Of a stretch of DNA of 64,000 nt, positions 48,244 to 57,233 are shown piece after piece. Each line of letters starts with the position of its first letter. Position 1 is the stretch's first letter. The stretch is taken from the NCBI RefSeq assembly GCF_013409935.1, contig NZ_JACCCO010000002.1, forward strand, positions 186,001 through 250,000, given 5' to 3'. The translations under genes were made by a program, and so were the position numbers. Below the pieces are notes generated by a model. That model was not told where the DNA came from. It saw only the letters and a program-made list of their open reading frames with translations, and searched no databases. Source of the stretch: Streptosporangium sandarakinum (GTDB lineage: Bacteria; Actinomycetota; Actinomycetes; Streptosporangiales; Streptosporangiaceae).

Positions 48244-48283
48244 CCGGAGACGGCGCGGGCCCCGCGGCCCGCGCCGTCTCCGG
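48244..48283 (-). terminator. Long hairpin terminator after the permease gene
   Basis: 18-bp perfect stem (48244-48261 with 48266-48283), CCGC loop, starting 2 bases past the permease stop on the minus strand. Strong GC hairpin without a T-run, marking the left edge of the stress island. Confidence 0.75.
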
Positions 48284-48284
48284 A

Positions 48285-49577
48285 TCACACCAGGTAGCGC
48301 AGCCACAGGTACGGCGTGGCGACCGCGACGGTGGCGAAGGTGACGACGAGGCCGTACTTGGTGAACTCCCAGAAGCTGATCGGCGTCCGGTTGCGCGCGG
48401 CGATGCCGAGGACGACCACGTTGGCCGCCGCGCCGACCGCGGTGGCGTTGCCGCCCAGGTCGGCGCCGAGGGCCAGCGCCCACCACAGCACCTGCGCCGG
48501 GCCGTTGCCGCCGTTGGCGTTCACCAGCTCGGCGACGATCGGGCTCATGGTCGCAACGTAGGGGATGTTGTCCACGATCGCCGAGATGACGGCGGAGATC
48601 CACAGCAGGCCCAGCGTGGCCACCCCCAGGCGGCCCTGGGTGGCCTCGACGGCGGCCTGGGAGACCTGCTTGATGACGCCGGTCTCGACCAGCGCGCCGA
48701 CCATGACGAAGAGCCCGGCGAAGAACACCAGGGTGGGCCACTCGACCTCGCGGATCGCCTCCTCGGTGGTGACCCTGGTGACCGCCACCAGGATCCCGGC
48801 GCCGAGGATCGCCACCACCGACGGCTCGTAGTGCAGCACCGGGTGCAGGACGAAGGCGGCCAGCACCAGGACGAGCACCGTGAGGCTCTGCCACAGCAGC
48901 CGGCGGTCGGCGATGGCCTCGCGCTCGTTCAGCTGCATGATCTCCGCGGCGCGCTCGGGGTCGTAGACGAACGCCCTGCGGAACAGCAGGCGGCACAGGC
49001 CGATGAACACGACCATCAGCACCACCGCCAGCGGCGCCAGGTGGACGAGGAAGTCGTTGAAGGTCAGCCCGCCGCGGCTGGCGATGATGATGTTGGGCGG
49101 GTCGCCGACCAGGGTGGCGGCGCCGCCGATGTTGGACGCCATGGCCTCGGCGATGAGGAACGGCGCGACCGGCAGCGCGAGCCGCTCGCACACCAGGAAC
49201 GTCACCGGGGCGATCAGCAGGACCGTGGTGACGTTGTCCAGCAGCGCCGACGCGAGCGCCGTGATCACCAGGAGCAGCACCATGAGCCGGAAGGGGCGGC
49301 CCCTGGCCCGTTTGGCGGCCCAGATCGCCAGATACTCGAAGACGCCCGTCTGTTTGAGCACCCCGACGATGATCATCATGCCGAGCAGCAGGAAGATGAC
49401 GTTCCAGTCGATCCCGGAGTGCTCGGAGAAGAACGCGGCCCGGCCGTCGGTGGCGTGGATGACCAGCATGATGCCGGCTCCGCCGAGCGCCGCCGCGACG
49501 CGGTTGACCTTCTCGGTGGCGATCAGCGCGTACGCGACGAGGAAGATCGCGACCGTCAGCCACGCGGTGACCGTCAC
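48285..49577 (-). CDS. ArsB/NhaD-family ion permease
   Basis: A 430-residue membrane transporter of the ion-transporter superfamily (ArsB/NhaD, CitMHS-like), about 11 helices. Signature segments are [55 protein letters not shown] and the mirrored repeat [40 protein letters not shown]. By family it exports or exchanges anions or protons/Na+; the exact ion cannot be told. GTG 49577 overlaps the CBS gene stop as GTGA, so the CBS protein probably regulates it. Confidence 0.88.
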   Translation of the reverse strand: MTVTAWLTVAIFLVAYALIATEKVNRVAAALGGAGIMLVIHATDGRAAFFSEHSGIDWNVIFLLLGMMIIVGVLKQTGVFEYLAIWAAKRARGRPFRLMVLLLVITALASALLDNVTTVLLIAPVTFLVCERLALPVAPFLIAEAMASNIGGAATLVGDPPNIIIASRGGLTFNDFLVHLAPLAVVLMVVFIGLCRLLFRRAFVYDPERAAEIMQLNEREAIADRRLLWQSLTVLVLVLAAFVLHPVLHYEPSVVAILGAGILVAVTRVTTEEAIREVEWPTLVFFAGLFVMVGALVETGVIKQVSQAAVEATQGRLGVATLGLLWISAVISAIVDNIPYVATMSPIVAELVNANGGNGPAQVLWWALALGADLGGNATAVGAAANVVVLGIAARNRTPISFWEFTKYGLVVTFATVAVATPYLWLRYLV

Positions 49578-50017
49578 GACGAGAGCACCCGGCCCAGCAG
49601 CCTGGTCAGCAGGACGGCTCCCAGCAGGCGCCCCTCGTCCATGACCGCGACCAGCGGGCTGGAGGTGCGCGCCATGAGCGCGGCCACCTCCAGCACGGTC
49701 GCGTCGGGGTCGGTCACCGGCAGCTCACGGGGGTCGTCCGGCATGCAGTCGCGGACGGTGCGCCCGGCCAGCGACCGCAGGAACGCGTCGGCGTGCGCCT
49801 CGTCCACCACCCGGGCCAGCGCGGGATCGTCCAGGCAGTAGCGCGGCACGGCCTGGCGCAGCACCGCGGTGGCGGGCAGCACGCCGGCGGGCGAGCCGTC
49901 GGCGTCGACGACGATCAGCGCCAGCAGGTGCCGGTCGGCCACGATCCGGGCGGCGTCGGCCGCCGGGGCGTCGAGAGGGATGGTCGGGAACTCGCTGACG
50001 AGGTCGCGGGCGCGCAT
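49574..50017 (-). CDS. CBS-domain protein coupled to the permease
   Basis: A 147-residue protein with two CBS motifs ([37 protein letters not shown], and [30 protein letters not shown] with [10 protein letters not shown]). A CBS pair normally binds adenine nucleotides and gates transporters or enzymes. The stop overlaps the permease start as GTGA, consistent with control of that permease. ATG 50017 was chosen as the canonical MRARDL start; GTG 50077 gives 20 more residues without similarity and is possible. Confidence 0.82.
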   Translation of the reverse strand: MRARDLVSEFPTIPLDAPAADAARIVADRHLLALIVVDADGSPAGVLPATAVLRQAVPRYCLDDPALARVVDEAHADAFLRSLAGRTVRDCMPDDPRELPVTDPDATVLEVAALMARTSSPLVAVMDEGRLLGAVLLTRLLGRVLSS

Positions 50018-50129
50018 CGGATGCACCGGCACTTTCGGGGTCGACGACGGAAGCGCCGACCAGACTTCCCGGCTCACCCCGCCGGATAACCTATCAAGCC
50101 GACGCGGAACGACTTCGGAGGGGCCGGGC

Positions 50130-50969
50130 TCAGCGCTCCGGCGGGCCGGGGACCACGATCAGCGGGCAGGCGGCGTGGTGGATCAGCGAGTGGCTCACCG
50201 AGCCGAGCAGCAGGCCGCCCAGCTCGCCGCGCCCGCGTGACCCCACGACCAGCAGGTCGGCCCGCGCGGACAGGTCCCTGAGCACGGCGACCGGGTGGCC
50301 CTGCTCCACCTGCTCGATGACCTTGACGTCCGGGTGGCTCTCGCCCCGGCCGGCCAGGGCCTCGGCCAGTGCCCGCCGCTCGCTCCCGGCCGCCGCGCGC
50401 ACCTGGAGCGGGACGGCGGGCCGTCCCCAGGCGTGGACGGCCCGCAGCGGGGCGCCGCGCAGGGCCGCCTCGGTGAAGGCGAGGTCGACGGCCGCCGCGC
50501 CTTCCGGGGAGCCGTCGACACCGACGACCACCTCGCCGCGCGAGTGGGCGGGCAGGTCGCGCACGATGGCCACCGGGCAGGGGGCGCGGCCGGTCACGCC
50601 GAGCGCGACCGAGCCGAGCAGCATCCCCCGGAAACCGCCCAGCCCGTGGCTGCCCACCACCAGCAGCTCCGCCTCCCGGGCGGCCTCCAGCAGCGCGCTC
50701 CGGGGCTCGCCGGGCAGCAGCTCCGTGTCCGTCTCGACGCCGCCTCCCTCCTCCTCCACTCGCCCCAGCGCGTCGGTCAGCGTGGCGGCGGCCCCGTCGC
50801 GCATCCACCGGCCCACGTCGGCGTACGGGGCGTCCTCGGCCATCTGAAGCGGCCAGGCCGGCATGACGTGCACGATGCGCAGTGCGGTCCGGCGCAGGCG
50901 GGCCTCCTGGACCGCCCAGCCCACGGCGTCCAGAGCGGCGCGCGAGCCGTCGGTTCCCACCAGGATCAC
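50130..50969 (-). CDS. Tandem universal stress protein (UspA x2), no. 1
   Basis: A 279-residue protein of two UspA domains. Each ends with the ATP-binding signature G-x2-G-x9-G-S: GSHGLGGFRGMLLGSVALGV in the first and GSRGRGELGGLLLGSVSHSL in the second. USPs of this group bind ATP and protect cells under hypoxia or stationary phase. GTG 50969 is preferred because GGGGAGG precedes it by 4 bases; the frame is open to 50990. A 9-base minisatellite lies upstream (51014-51148). It lies 112 bases before the CBS/permease pair and may head that transcript. Confidence 0.9.
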   Translation of the reverse strand: MILVGTDGSRAALDAVGWAVQEARLRRTALRIVHVMPAWPLQMAEDAPYADVGRWMRDGAAATLTDALGRVEEEGGGVETDTELLPGEPRSALLEAAREAELLVVGSHGLGGFRGMLLGSVALGVTGRAPCPVAIVRDLPAHSRGEVVVGVDGSPEGAAAVDLAFTEAALRGAPLRAVHAWGRPAVPLQVRAAAGSERRALAEALAGRGESHPDVKVIEQVEQGHPVAVLRDLSARADLLVVGSRGRGELGGLLLGSVSHSLIHHAACPLIVVPGPPER

Positions 50970-51013
50970 GGTGTCCTCCCCTGCTCTCACGGGCCCGCGG
51001 CCCGGTCGTACGG

Positions 51014-51148
51014 TGTTCCCCCGGCTTCCCGGTTCCCTCGGTTTCTCCGGTTCCCCTGATTCCCCTGGTTACCCCGGCTCCTCCGGGCTCCCTGATTCCC
51101 CCGGTTCCCCGGTTTCCCGGTTCCCTTGGTTCTCCCGGCTCCCCGGGC
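51014..51148. repeat. Nine-base minisatellite
   Basis: About 15 tandem units of 8-9 bases around the consensus GGTTCCCCT occupy nearly the whole gap between the nitroreductase stop and the universal stress protein start. The frame on the minus strand would encode a GEPGEP-like stretch, but there is no start or domain, so it is noncoding. Such an array can change copy number. Confidence 0.8.
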
Positions 51149-51191
51149 CGCCGGCCGGTGATCGCCGCGCGAGCCGGCGGGGCCCGGCGGG

Positions 51192-52193
51192 TCAGCGCGG
51201 CGGGCGTTCCTCCAGCACCTCGGAGACCGGCCGCCGGGTGGCGGCGTTCTCGTCGAAGGTGAACCCGAGGCGCATGATCATCTGCGGGTACTCGCCGGAC
51301 AGCAGCTCCTGCCGGATGAACTCCCGCAGGTGTTGCGCCTCCAGCGCCTGGGTGTGGAAGGCGGCGCTGAGGCCGTACGCCGAGGCGTGCAGCAGCACGC
51401 GCTGCAGGGCCTGGCCGGCGGTGACCCAGTCCTCGCGGGAGTCGCCGCGCGTGGTCAGCACGGCCACCGTGCCGGTGGAGGTGCCGAAGAACTGGTCGCT
51501 GTCGTTGCCCCAGGGGTGGCCGTGGGCGTAGTCGCGCTGGGCGAAGTGCGGGCGCGTCCGCCGGGGCTCGCGGGGGTAGCCGCCGGCCGGGACGCCGTCG
51601 CCGCGCGTGCTGCCCGGCGGCCGGGCCCAGCGGACCACCTCCAGGGAGAACAGCCGGTCCTGCGACTGCACGTCCTGGGCGGCGCAGGTGAGCGCGGCGA
51701 GCACCCGGACGGCGGCCTCGGCGCGGATCGGCGTGAGCCGCGCCCCCTCGGCGGCGGCCTGGGCGGCCAGCGTCTCCTCCAGGCGCTCGGGGACGGGCAG
51801 CTCGGTGAACCCGGCGCGGTGGGTGCGGCGGCGTTCGATCTCGGCGTGCAGCCGGACGGTGTGCTCGTCGGGGACGACCGTCCCGCCGACCCGCACGGTC
51901 GCCACCAGGGCGGGACGGTCGGGATCGGGCAGGATCCGCACGAGGGGTTCGTGGCCGAGGCGGCGCAGCGTGAGCCGGACGTTCATCAGGGCCGCGCCGC
52001 AGCTGATCAGCAGCTCGCGGCCGGCGGCGTCGCCGATCCGCAGCCTGCGGTCGCTGTCGGCGCGCATGGCGATCTCGTCGCCCTCGACGGTGAAGGACCA
52101 CGGCTGGGTGTTGTGCACCGACGGCGCCCACACCGCGGCCTGGACCGCCGCCCTCGTCGCCGAGATGATCTCCTCCATCGGGTGAGCGCTCAT
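51192..52193 (-). CDS. Acg-family nitroreductase
   Basis: A 333-residue protein of the Acg family (the nitroreductase-fold group of Rv2032, a member of the Mycobacterium DosR regulon). The first half binds flavin-like ligand (AAVWAPSVHNTQPWSFTVEG, ADSDRRLRIGDAAGRELLIS, CGAALMNVRLTLRRLGHEP). The second half has DWVTAGQALQRVLLHASAYG and EYPQMIMRLGF. Acg binds FMN but seems to have lost nitroreductase activity in mycobacteria. ATG 52193 follows GGAGGA by 6 bases. A DosR-like palindrome lies 134 bases upstream, after the stop of the ATPase gene. Confidence 0.9.
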   Translation of the reverse strand: MSAHPMEEIISATRAAVQAAVWAPSVHNTQPWSFTVEGDEIAMRADSDRRLRIGDAAGRELLISCGAALMNVRLTLRRLGHEPLVRILPDPDRPALVATVRVGGTVVPDEHTVRLHAEIERRRTHRAGFTELPVPERLEETLAAQAAAEGARLTPIRAEAAVRVLAALTCAAQDVQSQDRLFSLEVVRWARPPGSTRGDGVPAGGYPREPRRTRPHFAQRDYAHGHPWGNDSDQFFGTSTGTVAVLTTRGDSREDWVTAGQALQRVLLHASAYGLSAAFHTQALEAQHLREFIRQELLSGEYPQMIMRLGFTFDENAATRRPVSEVLEERPPR

Positions 52194-52310
52194 GACCGTC
52201 CTCCGCCGGGCGTCCACGCGGAGGCGGTCCGCGCGCCCGTGCCATCCTTGGTCGTCATCATCGCCTCCTGTGTCGATCGTCCCCGGGCGGCGGCCGGGCG
52301 GTCAGCGGCG

Positions 52311-52340
52311 AAAGTCCCCGATGGCAGGGACCATGGCCCC
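52311..52340. promoter_or_regulatory. DosR-like box upstream of the Acg nitroreductase
   Basis: GGGACCATGGCCCC at 52327-52340 is a nearly perfect 14-base palindrome resembling the DosR/DevR box; AAAGTCCCC (a GGGGACTTT half-site) lies beside it at 52311-52319. Placement is before the Acg-like gene, whose mycobacterial counterpart is a DosR target. Binding is inferred. Confidence 0.5.
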
Positions 52341-52417
52341 GGTACGGGCCCGTCCCCCACCGGGCACCCGGTCCGGCCGCGCCGGGGCCCGGCCGCCGCC
52401 CCGGACCGCGGCGGGGG

Positions 52418-54724
52418 TCACGCCGGGGAGCCGGCGCCGAGGGCGAGGGAGAAGTACGCCTCCTCCTCCTGGTCGAAGTGGAGCAGCAGCACCGCGTGCA
52501 GGCCGTACAGGCAGGAGCGCAGGTCGTCGAGCTGCTCCGGGCGGAGCCCGGCGTTCCCGGCGAGGTCGAGGTGGCGGCCCAGCCGGCGGACGAGCCGCTC
52601 GATCTCGGCGTGCGCCCTGCTCATCGTCATGGTCACCTCCGGGCCGCCGAGCACCTGCCCCATCGCCGGGTACAGCGCACGCTCCTCGGCCCGCTCGTGC
52701 GGGAGCAGCCGTCCGGTGAGGAAGCGGTGGACCTCCCGCAGACGCCCGAGATCCTCGGGGCCGGGACGTTCGCCCAGTTCGTCGGCGGTCCGGCGGATCA
52801 GCTCCAGCGGAGGCCGCAGCGAGGAGTGGTCCAGCTCGAAGCGGCGCAGCAGGGACTCGGTGGCGGCGTCCACCGCCGGGCGGGTGCCGCGCGCCGAGCG
52901 CAGCGCCCGCAGCGCGTTGACGATCACGGCGATGTCGATGGCCTCCTGCAGCAGCGCGCCGGCCGCGGGCGGCAGCATCCCGGCCGCGGCGGCGGCCATG
53001 GCGAGCAGTGACATCGCCATCCCGGCGGCGGCGCTCTGTACGGCGATGCGCCGGGAGCGGCGGGCGACGTCCATGGCGTCGGCCAGGCGGTCCAGCCGGT
53101 CGGCGGTGAGCACCACGTCGGCGGCCTGGGTGGAGGCGGCCGAACCCCGGGCGCCCATGGCGACCCCGACGTCGGCGGCGGCCAGGGCCGGGGCGTCGTT
53201 GACGCCGTCGCCGACCATCACGGTCACCGCCCGGCCGGTCTCCCGCCGTACCGCCGCGACCTTGTCCGCGGGCGTCTGCCCGGCCAGCACCCGGTCCACG
53301 CCGAGGACCACGCCGACGCTCTCGGCGACCTCGGGGCGGTCACCGGTGAGCATGACCACCCGCTCGATCCCGGCGGCGCGCATCCGGCGCAGGGTCCGCG
53401 CCGCGTCGGGCCGCACGGTGTCGCGGAGCAGGATCACCCCGACCGGGTCGCCGTCGGCGGTCACCCAGACGGTCATGGCGCCGTCCAGGGCGGCCCGCGC
53501 CCGCTGGACGCGTTCCCACTCCGGGTGGGAGGGGGCGGTGGCCTTGCCGACCTCGACGCGGCGGCCCTCCACCAGCCCCTCGGTGCCGGTGCCGGGCCGC
53601 TCGACGACGCCGGACGGCTGCGGCGGGGAGACGCCGCGCTCCCGGGCGGCGCGGACGATCGCCTCGGCGAGCACGTGGGACGACATCCGGTCCACCGCGG
53701 CGGCCCAGAACAGCACGTCACCGGGGTCGGCGCCGGGCGCGGCCACGACGCCGGAGACGTGCGGCCGGCCCGAGGTCAGCGTTCCGGTCTTGTCCAGCAC
53801 CAGCGTGCGGGCCTGCCCGAGCCGCTCCAGCGCCCCGCCGCCCTTGACGACCACGCCGTGGCGGGCGGTGCGGGACAGGCCGGAGGCGATCGCGGCGGGC
53901 GCGGCCAGCAGCAGCGGGCAGGGGGTGGCGACGACCAGCACGGCGACGGCGCGGACCGGGTCACCGGACAGCCACCAGGCCGTCCCGGCCGCGAGCAGCG
54001 TGACGGGCAGGAACCAGGCGGCGAAGCGGTCGGCGAGCCGTACGACGGGGGCGCTCGCCGCCTCGGTCTCCCTGGCCAGCCGCACGACGCCGGCGTAGGC
54101 GCTGTCGGCCGCGGTGCGGGTGGCGCGCAGGTCGAACGCGGAGCCGGCGTTGACAGTGCCGCTGCGCACCGGCCGGCCGGCGCCGTACTCCACCGGCAGC
54201 GACTCGCCGGTCAGCGCCGACTCGTCCAGCAGCGCCGAGCCGGCCGCGACCACGCCGTCGGCGGGGACGGTCTCGCCCGCGGGGACCATCAGCAGGTCGC
54301 CGGGGCGGACCACGTCCACCGGGACGAGGCGGGGCTCGCCGTCCTCGTAACGCCGGGCCGAGCGGGGGGCGCGCTCGTACAGCGCGGTGAGGTCGCGCCG
54401 GGCGCGGCGCAGCGCGTGCTCCTCCAGGGCCCGGCCGGTGGCGAGCATCACGCCGATCAGCGCGCCGGCGAGGTACTCCCGTACGGCGAGCGCGCCGCCC
54501 AGGGCGAGGACGGCGATCGCGTCCACGCCCATCCGGCCGCCGCGCAGCGCCGAGACCACCCACCACGCCGCGGGCGCCAGGGCCACGGCGGTGACCACCG
54601 CCCACACGGCATCGGCCGCGGTGACCTCGCCCGCCAGGTACAGCGCGCCGCCGCACACCAGCCCGGCCACGGTGACCGCGAGCAGGACGGCGGTGGCCCG
54701 ATGCGCGGCGCGGCCGGGGTTCAT
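52418..54724 (-). CDS. P1B-type metal ATPase fused to hemerythrin domain
   Basis: A 768-residue P1B-type cation ATPase followed by a C-terminal hemerythrin-like domain. The pump part (about 1-600) has no N-terminal metal-binding domain. It shows the A-domain LDESALTGESLPV, the intramembrane site ATPCPLLLAAPAA (CPx as T-P-C-P), the phosphorylation motif DKTGTLTSG, MLTGDRPEV and GDGVNDAPAL. Residues 627-768 carry the diiron ligand pattern of hemerythrins (HSS, PHERAEERALYP, SRAHAEI, LHAVLLLHFDQEEEAYF). The fusion suggests metal transport linked to O2, NO or iron sensing; the ion is unknown. ATG 54724 overlaps the preceding universal stress protein stop as ATGA. Confidence 0.9.
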   Translation of the reverse strand: MNPGRAAHRATAVLLAVTVAGLVCGGALYLAGEVTAADAVWAVVTAVALAPAAWWVVSALRGGRMGVDAIAVLALGGALAVREYLAGALIGVMLATGRALEEHALRRARRDLTALYERAPRSARRYEDGEPRLVPVDVVRPGDLLMVPAGETVPADGVVAAGSALLDESALTGESLPVEYGAGRPVRSGTVNAGSAFDLRATRTAADSAYAGVVRLARETEAASAPVVRLADRFAAWFLPVTLLAAGTAWWLSGDPVRAVAVLVVATPCPLLLAAPAAIASGLSRTARHGVVVKGGGALERLGQARTLVLDKTGTLTSGRPHVSGVVAAPGADPGDVLFWAAAVDRMSSHVLAEAIVRAARERGVSPPQPSGVVERPGTGTEGLVEGRRVEVGKATAPSHPEWERVQRARAALDGAMTVWVTADGDPVGVILLRDTVRPDAARTLRRMRAAGIERVVMLTGDRPEVAESVGVVLGVDRVLAGQTPADKVAAVRRETGRAVTVMVGDGVNDAPALAAADVGVAMGARGSAASTQAADVVLTADRLDRLADAMDVARRSRRIAVQSAAAGMAMSLLAMAAAAAGMLPPAAGALLQEAIDIAVIVNALRALRSARGTRPAVDAATESLLRRFELDHSSLRPPLELIRRTADELGERPGPEDLGRLREVHRFLTGRLLPHERAEERALYPAMGQVLGGPEVTMTMSRAHAEIERLVRRLGRHLDLAGNAGLRPEQLDDLRSCLYGLHAVLLLHFDQEEEAYFSLALGAGSPA

Positions 54725-55608
54725 GCCCGCACGACCGCCACCGGGCAGCGGGCGTGGTGCAGCACCCCTCGGCTGACAGAGCCCAGGATCGCCGAGCCGA
54801 TCGTGCCCATGCCCCGGGAGCCCACGACGACCAGGTCGGCGTCCGCCGACGCCTCGACGAGGGCGTCGACGGGGTGGGCGCTGGAGACGTCCTCGATCAC
54901 CTGCACCTCGGGGAGCTTCTCCCGCCAGGCGGTGAGCTTCTCCCGCACCATGCGGTCCTGGTAGCGGCGGACCTCGTCCATGTCGTAGGTGACGTCGGGC
55001 GCGAAGGCGTGCACCGGGAGCTGCCAGGCGTGGACCGCGCGCAGCGGGCAGCCGCGCGCCCTGGCCTGCTCGAAGGCGTAGGCGAGGGCGGGGTCGGACT
55101 GCGGGGAGTCGTCGACGCCGACGACGACCTCGCGGCGGTGCTCCTCGCCGCCGGGGCGGACGACGACCACCGGGCAGCGGACGTGCCCGGCGACGTAGGT
55201 GCTCACCGAGCCGAGCAGGGCGCTGGCGAAGCCGCCCAGGCCGCGGCTGCCGAGCACGATCTGGGCGGCGTCCGCGGCCTGCTCGCACAGGCTCCTCGTC
55301 CGGGACCCCTCGATCAGCTCGGTGGTCACCTCCAGCGTGGGCTGGCGGGCGCGCGCCTGGTTCTCGGCCTCCTCAAGGACGCGGCGGCCGCTCACGACGA
55401 GCGTTCCCGGCCATTCGGGGGCGGAGAACCGGGGGATGTCGTACGGCCCGCGCTCCACGACGTGCACGAGGCGCAGCGGCAGCCGCCGCCGGAAGGCGTC
55501 GTCGGCCGCCCACCGGACCGCCCTGGCGGCGTCGGGTGAGCCGTCCACCGCGACGATGACGGGGCCGGCCGCTCCAGGGACCGGCCGGGCGGTGTCGTTC
55601 GAGGACAT
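54721..55608 (-). CDS. Tandem universal stress protein, no. 2
   Basis: A 295-residue protein with two UspA domains: GPVIVAVDGSPDAARAVRWA ... VLGSRGLGGFASALLGSV, and VVVGVDDSPQSDPALAYAFE ... VGSRGMGTIGSAILGSVSRG, both with the ATP-binding G-x2-G-x9-G-S pattern. Its stop overlaps the start of the ATPase-hemerythrin gene (ATGA), so the two are made together. A DosR-like box (GGGACTTTCGGCCC) lies 85 bases upstream in the promoter gap. ATG 55608. Confidence 0.93.
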   Translation of the reverse strand: MSSNDTARPVPGAAGPVIVAVDGSPDAARAVRWAADDAFRRRLPLRLVHVVERGPYDIPRFSAPEWPGTLVVSGRRVLEEAENQARARQPTLEVTTELIEGSRTRSLCEQAADAAQIVLGSRGLGGFASALLGSVSTYVAGHVRCPVVVVRPGGEEHRREVVVGVDDSPQSDPALAYAFEQARARGCPLRAVHAWQLPVHAFAPDVTYDMDEVRRYQDRMVREKLTAWREKLPEVQVIEDVSSAHPVDALVEASADADLVVVGSRGMGTIGSAILGSVSRGVLHHARCPVAVVRA

Positions 55609-55692
55609 GGTCTCCTCCTCGGGTAGGGGGCCGTCTGTTCAAGCGTCGGCGCGGGGCGGCGGGGCTCCCAGAGCCGCTGGGCCCGCCGCCGG

Positions 55693-55706
55693 GGGACTTT
55701 CGGCCC
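55693..55706. promoter_or_regulatory. DosR-like box upstream of the stress protein/ATPase operon
   Basis: GGGACTTTCGGCCC matches the mycobacterial DosR consensus GGGACTTTNGGCCCT over its full 14 bases. It lies 85 bases before the start of the two-gene unit. This is the best match of the three in the window. Function inferred from motif and gene content. Confidence 0.65.
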
Positions 55707-55840
55707 GTTTCCCGGCCGGGGCCGTCGCCGGATCCCCTCCGGCCCGGAAAAGCCCCGTCGCGCGGCCCATCTCCCGGCCCGGCCCGCCCCGCTTCGCGAC
55801 CCGTGTCCCTCCGGGGAACGCCCGCCGGTCCGCGCGGGTC

Positions 55841-56743
55841 TCAGTCGCGGTCCTTGACCACCGCCACCGTGCATCCGGCCCGCCGGAGCAGCTCCCGGCT
55901 GACCGAGCCGAGCAGGCGGCTTCGCACCGGGCCGAGCCCGCGCGAGCCGACGACCAGCAGCCGGGCCCGGTGGCTGCCGGGCAGCAGCACCGGCAGCGGC
56001 GGGCCGCCGACCGTACTGGTCGTGACGGTCACCCCGGCGGTTCCCCGGGGCAGCGCGGTGACGGCCTCGGCGACCCACCGCTCCAGCTCCTCCCCCCGCC
56101 TGCCCGGCCCGTCCCGGCAGGCGTGGATCGCGTGCACCGGCAGCCGGTGCCCCCGGGCGTACTCGAGTGCGAACCGCAGGGCCGCCAGCGAGCAGTCCGA
56201 CCCGTCCACCCCGACCACGACGGTCTCCGCGCCCCCCGCCGCCTCGGCGGTCCCGCGTACGGCCAGCACGGGGCAGGCCGCGTGCGTGGCGACATGGGCG
56301 CTCACCGAGCCGACGAGCAGCTCTGCCATGCCGCCGCGGCCCCGGGTGCCGAGCACCAGCATCTCCGCCGTCCGGCCGAGCGAGACCAGCTCCGTCCCGG
56401 GATCCCCCCGCAGCAGCGCCGACCGCACGGCGCGGCCGGGCAGCAGCCGCTCGGCCAGTTCCACGCCCTCCGACAGGATGAGCCCGGCGAGGCCGCGTTC
56501 GCGCGTGGTCACCGCCGCCTCGCGCTCGGCCCGGGGGCCGTCCCACACGTGGCAGACGGTCAGCCTCCCGCCGCGCACCCCGCACGCCCGCGCCGCCCAC
56601 CCGACGGCGGCGCGGCTCTGCGGGGACCCGTCGAACGCGACGACGATCTCGCGTCCCGCGCGGGGGCGGGACGCGGCGCCGTACGCGACCCGGGCCAGGA
56701 AGTGGATCCGCGCGGCGAGCTGCGCGTCAACGCCATGAGTCAT
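55841..56743 (-). CDS. Tandem universal stress protein, no. 3
   Basis: A 300-residue two-UspA protein. Domain 1 ends LVLGTRGRGGMAELLVGSVS and domain 2 ends VVGSRGLGPVRSRLLGSVS; the second has a longer, Pro/Gly-rich centre. An unusual N terminus (MTHGVDAQLAARIHFLARVA) precedes domain 1. ATG 56743 overlaps the stop of the CBS gene by 17 bases, so it is the last gene of a three-gene unit (USP no. 4, CBS protein, this protein). Cysteines are scattered, not paired. Confidence 0.9.
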   Translation of the reverse strand: MTHGVDAQLAARIHFLARVAYGAASRPRAGREIVVAFDGSPQSRAAVGWAARACGVRGGRLTVCHVWDGPRAEREAAVTTRERGLAGLILSEGVELAERLLPGRAVRSALLRGDPGTELVSLGRTAEMLVLGTRGRGGMAELLVGSVSAHVATHAACPVLAVRGTAEAAGGAETVVVGVDGSDCSLAALRFALEYARGHRLPVHAIHACRDGPGRRGEELERWVAEAVTALPRGTAGVTVTTSTVGGPPLPVLLPGSHRARLLVVGSRGLGPVRSRLLGSVSRELLRRAGCTVAVVKDRD

Positions 56744-57233
56744 GCGGCAGCACCGGGACCAGGCGGAACATCCCCGTCATGAGCTCCGGTGGCTCGCCTT
56801 CGCCGGTCTCCTCGGCGATCCGGCCGGCCACCGCCCGCAGGATGTCGGTGGTGGTCACCATCCCCACGATGGTCCCCGACTCCCCCAGGACCGGGACCGC
56901 GGCGGTCCCGGCGCCGATCATGGCCGCCGCGGCCTCCCGCAGCGGCGCGCGCGCCGAGATGCGGGGGCAGCGGTGCCCGGCGATCAGGTCCTGGACGCGG
57001 ACCCTGGACTGCTCGGCCGGGCCGCCCGACCAGCGGGCGGTGATGTCCTCCCGGGTGAGGACGCCCACCAGGTGGCGGTCGCCGTCCACGACCGGCAGGT
57101 GGTGGACGCCGGCCCGGCGCATGATCTCCCAGGCCAGCAGCGGGGACTCGTCGGGGTCGACGGCGACGAGCGTCCGGCTCATCACCTGGCCGACCGTGAG
57201 GTCGCGGACGTCCGACGGGCTCTTCACGTCCAT
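56727..57233 (-). CDS. CBS-domain pair protein (Hrp1-like)
   Basis: A 168-residue protein with two CBS domains: LTVGQVMSRTLVAVDPDESPLLAW ... HHLPVVDGDRHLVGVLTRED, and VQDLIAGHRCPRISARAPLR ... AAVPVLGESGTIVGMVTTTD. It resembles Rv2626c (Hrp1), a DosR-regulated secreted or cytoplasmic CBS protein of mycobacteria. The Cys in HRCPRI is not shared by all. ATG 57233 overlaps the stop of the upstream USP by one base (TGATG). It sits between two universal stress proteins in a coupled operon. The long open frame to 58043 is a shadow. Confidence 0.87.
   Translation of the reverse strand: MDVKSPSDVRDLTVGQVMSRTLVAVDPDESPLLAWEIMRRAGVHHLPVVDGDRHLVGVLTREDITARWSGGPAEQSRVRVQDLIAGHRCPRISARAPLREAAAAMIGAGTAAVPVLGESGTIVGMVTTTDILRAVAGRIAEETGEGEPPELMTGMFRLVPVLPHDSWR

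Noticed and set aside
51014-51180. Collagen-like GEPGEP reading on the minus strand
   Set aside because: It is a translation of the 9-base minisatellite, with no start codon or stop-free domain context of its own.
54725-55288. N-terminal extension of the ATPase-hemerythrin gene
   Set aside because: It is the out-of-frame shadow of the upstream universal stress protein; ATG 54724 overlaps that gene's stop as expected for an operon.
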